From Streptomyces rochei (GTDB taxonomy: Bacteria > Actinomycetota > Actinomycetes > Streptomycetales > Streptomycetaceae): a stretch of 48,054 nt of DNA. A program made the position numbers and the translations under genes. Of the stretch, positions 43,278 through 48,054 are shown piece by piece. The stretch spans positions 1-48,054 of the forward strand of contig MUMD01000034.1 of the NCBI GenBank assembly GCA_002155895.1, in the 5' to 3' direction. The notes under the pieces were generated by a model. That model worked only from the letters and a program-made list of their open reading frames with translations. It was not told the DNA's origin and ran no database searches. The stretch's first letter is position 1; the number at the start of each line of letters is the position of its first letter.

Positions 43278-43661
43278 ATGGACCCCATCAGCCCCCTGGA
43301 GCAGGCGCTGCACGCCGCACGCGCCCTGGTGCTCGCCGATCTGGTGGCGGGCCAGGTCGCCGAGCCGGACGTCGTGTCCCTGGTGGAGGAGTCCGTCGCG
43401 CAGCGTCGCTGGTGGGTCGAGCAGTGGCCCGAGGGCGCCGAGTTCGTGGCCGGGCTGGTCGCGCAGGACGTGCAGGACGCGCTGCTGGAGCGGTACGGAC
43501 GCTGGCCGCTGTGCCCGGTGTGCGGCTCCGGCGACCCCCACGCGCTGGACGTCGAGCCGGAGTTGGGACCCGACCCGCACTGGGTGTGCGGCAAGGCGGG
43601 CGTGAAGGTGGCGGCGGTCGGCTCGCTGGGCACGGCCGGCGCCGGCCCGCGGCCGTCGTGA
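43278..43661 (+). CDS. Small hypothetical protein with CxxC zinc-ribbon-like motif
   Basis: 127 residues from ATG 43278 (MDPISPLEQALHAARAL). The N-terminal two-thirds is helical and acidic with tryptophans (RRWWVEQWPEGAEFVAGL). The C-terminal part contains WPLCPVCGSGDPHALDVEP and HWVCGKAG, a plausible half-ribbon with His/Cys ligands. No known function. Divergent from the RpiR gene, and 19 bases before the DUF4031 gene, so likely an operon with it. Confidence 0.7.
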   Translation: MDPISPLEQALHAARALVLADLVAGQVAEPDVVSLVEESVAQRRWWVEQWPEGAEFVAGLVAQDVQDALLERYGRWPLCPVCGSGDPHALDVEPELGPDPHWVCGKAGVKVAAVGSLGTAGAGPRPS

Positions 43662-43680
43662 GCCGGACGGGGACGAGCCG

Positions 43681-43968
43681 GTGACCGTCTACATCGATCC
43701 GCCGACCTGGCCGGGCCACGGCCGTCTGTGGTCGCACCTGGTCAGCGACGTCTCCTTCGCCGAACTGCACGCGTTCGCCGAGGCGCTGGGCGTGCCCCGC
43801 CGCGCCTTCGAGCGGGACCACTACGACATCCCCGCGCAGCGGTACGCCGACGCGGTGTCGGCCGGCGCGCGGGAGGTGAGCAGCCGCGAGGTGGTGCGGC
43901 TGCTGCACGGGGCGGGACTGCGGCGGCGCAAGGGCGCGGGCGCCGACGCTCAGTCGCGCAGCTCGTAG
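43681..43968 (+). CDS. DUF4031 domain protein
   Basis: 95 residues from GTG 43681. VYIDPPTWPGHGRLWSHLVS then FAELHAFAEALGVPRRAFER and HYDIPAQRYADAV match the small DUF4031 family, known only as a conserved bacterial domain with aromatic and His residues. The 3' end overlaps the convergent GNAT-fusion gene by 19 bases. Probably second in a two-gene unit with the preceding CxxC protein. Confidence 0.8.
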   Translation: MTVYIDPPTWPGHGRLWSHLVSDVSFAELHAFAEALGVPRRAFERDHYDIPAQRYADAVSAGAREVSSREVVRLLHGAGLRRRKGAGADAQSRSS

Positions 43969-45017
43969 GTGAGCAGGTCCTCGTCCTCGGCGACCAGGCG
44001 GTAGCCGGCCCGGGTGACGACCGCCTGTGAGCGGAGGTTGGCCCGGTCGATCTTCGCGCGCAGGACGGTGCCGTCGCGCCGCGCCGGCGACCAGGCCGAC
44101 AGCGCGCGCAGCGCCTCGGTGGCGTAGCCCATGCCGCGGGCGTCCTCGGCGAGGTCGTAGCCGATCTCGGCCCGGCCTTCCTCGTCCGGTGGCCCGTGGA
44201 AGCCCATGGCGCCGACCGCGCGGCCGTCCTCGCTCCGCACGAGGACGAAGACACCCCACTCCGGCCGGTGCGTGCCCGCCTCGTACGCCTTCAGCAGCAT
44301 CCCGGCGGCGTCCCGGGTGCCCTGGTAGGGGCCGCTGTCGACCCACGCGAACCCGCCGTCGCCGCCCGCGGCCAGGTCGGCGGCGGACGCGGGGGTGACG
44401 CCCTGGAGGGTGAGGCGTTCGGCGTCGATCACCAGGTTGTTGCGCCAGCGCCACTCGGTGACCGCCGGGCGTCCGGGCAGGTCGCCGCGGCCGGTGGCCC
44501 ACAGCAGGGTGCGCCAGGGGTCGGGGCCGGGGCGGACGTGCGGGAAGAGGCGGGCGAGCACGTCCGCGCAGAGCCCGGCGGGCGGCTCGTGGGCGAGGCC
44601 CAGGCCCTCGGCGATGTCGTGCGTGTGGACCAGCACCTCGGTGATCCCCATCGCGGCGAAGCCTTCGCGGTCCGCGCTGCGGAAGGGGTACGGGTGGAAG
44701 GCGCGGACCTCGCGCGGCGTGGTGCGGACGGCCGCCGCGAGCAGGGCGCCCGTGGTCTCGATGACGTGCAGGCACCCCTCGTTGTCGGTGCCGTCGTCGA
44801 GGGTGATCTCGAACGGGACGTACGCCCGGGTGGCACGGCCGGCGAGCTGACCCGCGTAGGCGATGAGGTCGCTCGCGATGTGCTCGGCCGTGCGCCGGCA
44901 GTCCCAGTCCAGCCGTCCGGCCCGCACCGCCGTCCAGTCCCGGTCCGTCGCCGTCCGCAGCAGCGCCACGGCGCCCGCGACGGCCTCCTCCACCTGTTCC
45001 CCGCCCAAGGTCAGCAT
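43950..45017 (-). CDS. Two-domain protein: DinB/maleylpyruvate isomerase-like plus GNAT acetyltransferase
   Basis: 355 residues. Residues ~1-200 resemble the MDMPI/DinB four-helix fold (DWDCRRTAEHIASDLIAYAGQL, ITEVLVHTHDIAEGLGL); such proteins often bind a metal through His and use mycothiol. Residues ~205-355 are a GNAT domain (EWRWRNNLVIDAERL, AEIGYDLAEDARGMGYATEAL, RANLRSQAVVTRAGYRLV). The fusion suggests acetyl transfer linked to a thiol substrate, but no reaction can be named. It starts ten bases after the HD-domain gene, same strand; its 3' end overlaps the DUF4031 gene. Confidence 0.78.
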   Translation of the reverse strand: MLTLGGEQVEEAVAGAVALLRTATDRDWTAVRAGRLDWDCRRTAEHIASDLIAYAGQLAGRATRAYVPFEITLDDGTDNEGCLHVIETTGALLAAAVRTTPREVRAFHPYPFRSADREGFAAMGITEVLVHTHDIAEGLGLAHEPPAGLCADVLARLFPHVRPGPDPWRTLLWATGRGDLPGRPAVTEWRWRNNLVIDAERLTLQGVTPASAADLAAGGDGGFAWVDSGPYQGTRDAAGMLLKAYEAGTHRPEWGVFVLVRSEDGRAVGAMGFHGPPDEEGRAEIGYDLAEDARGMGYATEALRALSAWSPARRDGTVLRAKIDRANLRSQAVVTRAGYRLVAEDEDLLTYELRD

Positions 45018-45027
45018 GCGGGGCAGG

Positions 45028-45690
45028 CTACGTCGCGGCCTCTCCGCCCGGCGACAGCATTTCCAGCTCGCCGGTGAGGTTGTAGCGGGCGGTCGCCTCC
45101 CACGCGCGGCGGCCGTGCGGGGTGTGGAAGAGAGCGGGCAGCGCGAGGAGTCGGCGCAGGATCGCGGCGCGGCCCTCGCGGAAGGCGTCGTCCGGCACGA
45201 AGTGGTACTCCTGCCGTACGGCCGCCGTGTACGCGGCGTACGCCGACGGGGGCGAGGCGAGGATCGCGAGGTCGGCGTCGCACAGCACCTGCCCGTCCCG
45301 GTCGTCCTCGGCCGGGGCGTGGGTGACGGTGAGGCGGACCAGGCGGGCCACCTCGGCGGTCCGGCCCGCCGGGACGCCGGCCTCGGGCAGGGCGCGCTCG
45401 GCGAGACGGGCCGAGCGCTCCTCGTTCTCCGAGCGCTCGGGCAGATAGACCGCGTCGTGGAACCAGGCGGCGAGCCGCACCGCGTCCGGGTCGTCGGCGT
45501 GCTCCTCCAGTACGTCGATGTGGTCCAGGACCGCCGTCAGGTGCGCGAGCGTGTGGTAGCGCCGCTGGGGTTCCCGCCAGCGGGCGAGCAGGTTGTCGGC
45601 GTACGGCGCGGGGTCCGGGCCGCCCCCGGGGCCGCGGGCCCCGTCCAGGGCGCGGGCGAAGCGGGAGCGCAGGGCGTCGAGGTCGGCCAT
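45028..45690 (-). CDS. HD-domain predicted metal-dependent phosphohydrolase
   Basis: 220 residues from ATG 45690. HD ligands can be read as H in RRYHTLAHL, the HD pair in LAAWFHDAVY, H in LTVTHAP and D in LCDADLAIL. This spacing is typical of small HD proteins with an N-terminal helical extension, often called predicted HD-superfamily hydrolases. Substrate unknown, possibly nucleotides. A weak ribosome site precedes it. It heads a two-gene leftward unit with the MDMPI-GNAT protein and is divergent from the TetR gene. Confidence 0.8.
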   Translation of the reverse strand: MADLDALRSRFARALDGARGPGGGPDPAPYADNLLARWREPQRRYHTLAHLTAVLDHIDVLEEHADDPDAVRLAAWFHDAVYLPERSENEERSARLAERALPEAGVPAGRTAEVARLVRLTVTHAPAEDDRDGQVLCDADLAILASPPSAYAAYTAAVRQEYHFVPDDAFREGRAAILRRLLALPALFHTPHGRRAWEATARYNLTGELEMLSPGGEAAT

Positions 45691-45748
45691 GGGCCCATTG
45701 TCACCGAGCGGAGGACGGCGACCGCGGTGATAACCTCTCACTCAATCT

Positions 45749-45762
45749 TGACTCTGTAGTCA
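45749..45762. promoter_or_regulatory. Candidate operator between HD and TetR genes
   Basis: TGACT-CTGT-AGTCA, a perfect five-base-arm dyad in the divergent gap, overlapping a possible -35 (TTGACT). It lies 36 bases before the TetR start, so autoregulation is plausible but unproved. Confidence 0.4.
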
Positions 45763-45797
45763 CGTTGGATCCACGCGGACCGGAGAGGCGGCGGACC

Positions 45798-46448
45798 ATG
45801 ACGCAGGCGGGCACCGGGACACCGCGCGAGCGCTACCGCGCCCAGGTGCGCGCGGAGATCAAGGAGCACGCCCGGGAGCAGATCGCCACGGCGGGGGCGT
45901 CCGCGCTCTCCCTCAACGCGATCGCCAAGCGGATGGGGATGAGCGGGCCCGCGCTCTACCGGTACTTCGCCGGCCGCGACGAGCTGATCACCGAACTCGT
46001 CAGGGACGCCTACCGCAGCCTCGCCGACACCTTCCGGGCAGCCGCCGGTTCCGGCGCCGACCTGGCCGGCCTTGCGCACACCATGCGCTCCTGGGCGCTG
46101 GCCGACCCCCAGCGGTACTTCCTGGTCTTCGGCACCCCCGTCCCGGGCTACCACGCGCCCGCCGACGTCACCCAGATCGCCGCCGAGACCATGGCCGTCA
46201 TCCTCGACGCCTGCGCCGGGCCGGCGGACGAGGGCGGGGGGCCGACGGCGTTCGAGGCGCACCTCGACGGCCACCGGCAGTGGGCGGGCGGGCACCCGGC
46301 TCCCCCCGCCGCCCTCCACCGGGCCCTGTCCTTCTGGACCCGGCTGCACGGCGTGCTGTCGCTGGAGCTGGCCGGTCACTTCGCCGGCATGGGATTCGAC
46401 CCGGCGCTCCTGTTCGCCGCCGAGCTGGACGATCTCACGGCACACTGA
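45798..46448 (+). CDS. TetR-family transcriptional regulator
   Basis: 216 residues from ATG 45798, with GGAGAGG upstream. The helix-turn-helix is ASALSLNAIAKRMGMSGPALYRYFAGRDELI, a standard TetR pattern. The ligand domain carries the WHG-like FFWTRLHG element (LSFWTRLHGVLSLELAGHF) of the TetR_C_13 group. Probably a repressor of itself and of the divergent HD-MDMPI unit or the MDMPI-family gene 33 bases downstream. Ligand unknown. Confidence 0.86.
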   Translation: MTQAGTGTPRERYRAQVRAEIKEHAREQIATAGASALSLNAIAKRMGMSGPALYRYFAGRDELITELVRDAYRSLADTFRAAAGSGADLAGLAHTMRSWALADPQRYFLVFGTPVPGYHAPADVTQIAAETMAVILDACAGPADEGGGPTAFEAHLDGHRQWAGGHPAPPAALHRALSFWTRLHGVLSLELAGHFAGMGFDPALLFAAELDDLTAH

Positions 46449-46481
46449 CCGCGGGGACGGCCGCGCCCCTAACGTGGAGTC

Positions 46482-47165
46482 ATGACGACTCCTGCTGACG
46501 TGCACGACGTACGCGATCCCGAACGGCCCGGGCGGCTGCTGGCCGCGGAGCGGGACGAGCTGCTGCCGCTGCTGCGGTCCCGGACGGACGCCGACTTCGC
46601 GCTGCCGGTGGCCGCGTGTCCCGGCTGGACCGTGCGGGACGTGCTGGCGCACTGCTCCTCGGCGCTGACGCGGGCGGTGGAGAACCGCTTCGAGCGAGGC
46701 GTCTTCTCGCCCGAGTCCAACGACCGGGACATCGCCGAACGCGCCGACTGGACCAACGCCCGGATCCTCGACGAGCTGGAACGCGGCATGACCGAGGCCG
46801 GTCCGGTGATCGGCCGCGCCGGTGGCGTCCTGGACATGCTGGCCCTGGGCGAGTGGGTGCACGCGGGCGACGTACGGGTGGCCCTCGGCGAGCCGGGGGC
46901 GTACGCCGGGCGCGGACTGCCGGAGGCGCTGGCGCTGCTGGGCACGCTCACCCGCGACCGCGGCCATGTGCCGCTCCACGCCGACCTCGACGACGTGGAC
47001 GAGCCGCTGAAGCTGGGCGGGGCGAGCGGCGAGCGGCCGCCGGGCCGGTTCATCGGGGACGCGCCGACCCTGGTGCGGCTGTACGCCGGCCGGCCCGTCG
47101 AGGACGGGAACGGCTACGAACTGGCCGGGGTGGAGGCGGCGGAGCTGAACCTCTTCGGGGGCTGA
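46482..47165 (+). CDS. TIGR03083/MDMPI-family protein
   Basis: 227 residues. RLLAAERDELLPLLRS, VAACPGWTVRDVLAHCSSAL and GEWVHAGDVRVALGEPG are typical of the actinobacterial maleylpyruvate isomerase family, which uses mycothiol and a divalent metal (here possibly His in LAHC and WVHAGD). The real reaction of most members is unknown. It begins 33 bases after the TetR stop, same strand, so it is a likely target and operon partner. A second MDMPI-like domain occurs in the fused gene at 43950. Confidence 0.8.
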   Translation: MTTPADVHDVRDPERPGRLLAAERDELLPLLRSRTDADFALPVAACPGWTVRDVLAHCSSALTRAVENRFERGVFSPESNDRDIAERADWTNARILDELERGMTEAGPVIGRAGGVLDMLALGEWVHAGDVRVALGEPGAYAGRGLPEALALLGTLTRDRGHVPLHADLDDVDEPLKLGGASGERPPGRFIGDAPTLVRLYAGRPVEDGNGYELAGVEAAELNLFGG

Positions 47166-47222
47166 GCGGCGCCGGGAGGCGGCGTGGGGGAGTCCCGGCC
47201 GGGCTTCGGGGCGTAGTCTTGG

Positions 47223-47238
47223 ATTGGACTAGACCTGT
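47223..47238. promoter_or_regulatory. dre-like DasR box upstream of cutC
   Basis: ATTGGACTAGACCTGT matches the DasR element ACTGGTCTAGACCAGT at 13 of 16 positions. It shares TGGACTAGACCT with the nagK box read on its reverse strand. It ends 23 bases before the cutC start codon. Confidence 0.7.
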
Positions 47239-47261
47239 AGTAGGCCGACGAATGGGGTCCC

Positions 47262-47951
47262 ATGAGCAAGCGTGCAGTCCTGGAGGTGATCGCCCTCGAC
47301 GTCGAGGACGCCGTCGCCGCCCAGGCCGGAGGCGCGGATCGCCTCGAACTGGTCACCGACATGGCGGCCGACGGACTCACCCCGTCGGCCGAGACCGTCG
47401 CCGCGATCCGCGCCGCCGTCGACATCGACCTGCGGGTGATGCTGCGGCTGGCGGACGGATTCGCCGCCGGGGACGTCGAGCGGCTGGTCGGGGTCGCCGG
47501 GCGGCTGCGGGAGGCCGGGGCGACGGAGTTCGTGCTCGGGTTCCTCGACGCGGACGGCGACGTCGATCTCGGTGCGGTGGAAGAGGTCGCCGGGGCGCTG
47601 GAGGGGTGCCGGTGGACCTTCCACCGCGCGATCGACCGCGCCGCGAACCGGGACGCCCTGCGCAAGCAGCTCGCGGACTTTCCCGGGCTGGACACGTATC
47701 TGACGGCCGGGGCGGCCGGCGGGGTGGACGACGGGCTGACCGTGCTGCTCGCCGAGGCGCGGCGGCGCGGGGAGCCGGGGTACGAGCAGCAGCTGCTGGT
47801 GGGCGGCGGGCTGCGGCTGGAGCACGTGCCGGGGCTGCTGGACGCGGGGATCGACGGCTTTCACATCGGTGGGGCGGCACGGCCCTCCGGGTGGGACGGG
47901 CCGGTCTCGGCGGAGGCGGTCGGGGAGTGGCGGCGGGTGCTGGGGGACTGA
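47262..47951 (+). CDS. cutC: CutC family TIM-barrel protein
   Basis: 229 residues. LEVIALDVEDAVAAQAGGADRLELVTDMAADGLTPS is the CutC N-terminal signature, RVMLRLADGFA replaces the common VMIRPR segment, and FHRAIDR, LTAGAAGGVDDGL and LLVGGGLRLEHVPGL continue the barrel. CutC was named for copper tolerance in E. coli, but a copper role is doubtful and the enzyme activity is unsettled. The strong dre-like box directly upstream suggests control by the aminosugar regulator DasR. Start ATG 47262 with GGGGTCC upstream. Confidence 0.85.
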   Translation: MSKRAVLEVIALDVEDAVAAQAGGADRLELVTDMAADGLTPSAETVAAIRAAVDIDLRVMLRLADGFAAGDVERLVGVAGRLREAGATEFVLGFLDADGDVDLGAVEEVAGALEGCRWTFHRAIDRAANRDALRKQLADFPGLDTYLTAGAAGGVDDGLTVLLAEARRRGEPGYEQQLLVGGGLRLEHVPGLLDAGIDGFHIGGAARPSGWDGPVSAEAVGEWRRVLGD

Positions 47952-48021
47952 GCGGCGTCCGAGCGGTCCCCGGCGCTCGCTGCTCGCGGGGGCGGTTCGC
48001 GCGGCCCGGCGCCGCGGGGTG

Positions 48022-48054
48022 CCTCCCCCACTCTCGGCTTCGCTCGAGCGGGAG
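48022..48054. repeat. Fragment of a common Streptomyces intergenic repeat (cut by window edge)
   Basis: The window ends in CCCCCACTCTCGGC followed by TTCGCTCGAGCGGGAG. I recall this string, with the CGCTCGAGCG palindrome, as a frequent intergenic sequence in Streptomyces genomes. It continues beyond the window. No gene is visible after the cutC stop at 47951. Confidence 0.45.

Overview
The window is high-GC actinobacterial DNA. GC-rich codon third positions, BldD/DasR/CIRCE/parS-type sites and the gene families present point to Streptomyces. From memory, the gene order (LuxR regulators, HbpS-SenS-SenR, TerD, CdgB, NagA-NagK, OtsB/OtsA, threonine synthase, GroEL2, MurQ) resembles the S. coelicolor SCO4260-SCO4310 region. 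That comparison is recollection, not a search. No insertion sequence, prophage, CRISPR array, tRNA or rRNA gene was recognised, so this looks like conserved chromosome rather than an island.

Layout. 1-5043: the end of what looks like an extracellular contractile injection system cluster (a Pvc16/DUF4255-like protein) flanked by a small LuxR regulator and a divergent large ATPase-LuxR regulator. 5128-14277: mostly single metabolic or membrane genes (streptomycin-6-kinase-like protein, two FAD oxidoreductases, MFS exporter, quinone-oxidoreductase-like MDR enzyme, pentapeptide repeat protein, M1-peptidase lipoprotein), followed by a perfect parS palindrome at 14296. 14365-17185: the redox/haem-sensing HbpS-SenS-SenR module. 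17366-19662: TerD, an ArfB-like ribosome rescue factor, a GNAT enzyme and a flavin reductase-like protein. 19984-22733: the c-di-GMP synthase CdgB, with BldD-like and Crp-like boxes upstream, and a membrane-anchored CBM-like protein.

22806-27445 is an aminosugar block: a PfkB sugar kinase, nagK-nagA and an orphan solute-binding lipoprotein, with two DasR (dre)-like boxes. 27481-31233 carries compatible-solute genes: otsB, otsA and a glucosyl-3-phosphoglycerate synthase. 31377-33128 is the most interesting unit: a SAM-I riboswitch in front of a threonine synthase-like gene that overlaps a CysO-like sulfur-carrier gene. 33536-35741 holds a cold-shock protein and a solo groEL under two CIRCE elements. 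35972-39688 contains an Old Yellow Enzyme homologue, a type-B carboxylesterase and two unknowns.

39636-43222 is a MurNAc block (EIIBC permease, MurQ etherase, RpiR regulator). Its expected product, GlcNAc-6-phosphate, is the substrate of NagA encoded earlier in the window. 43278-47951 holds small unknowns, a two-domain MDMPI-GNAT protein, an HD-domain protein, a TetR regulator, an MDMPI-family protein and a CutC homologue preceded by a third, strong dre-like box. Aminosugar and peptidoglycan turnover is therefore a recurring theme, probably joined by DasR.
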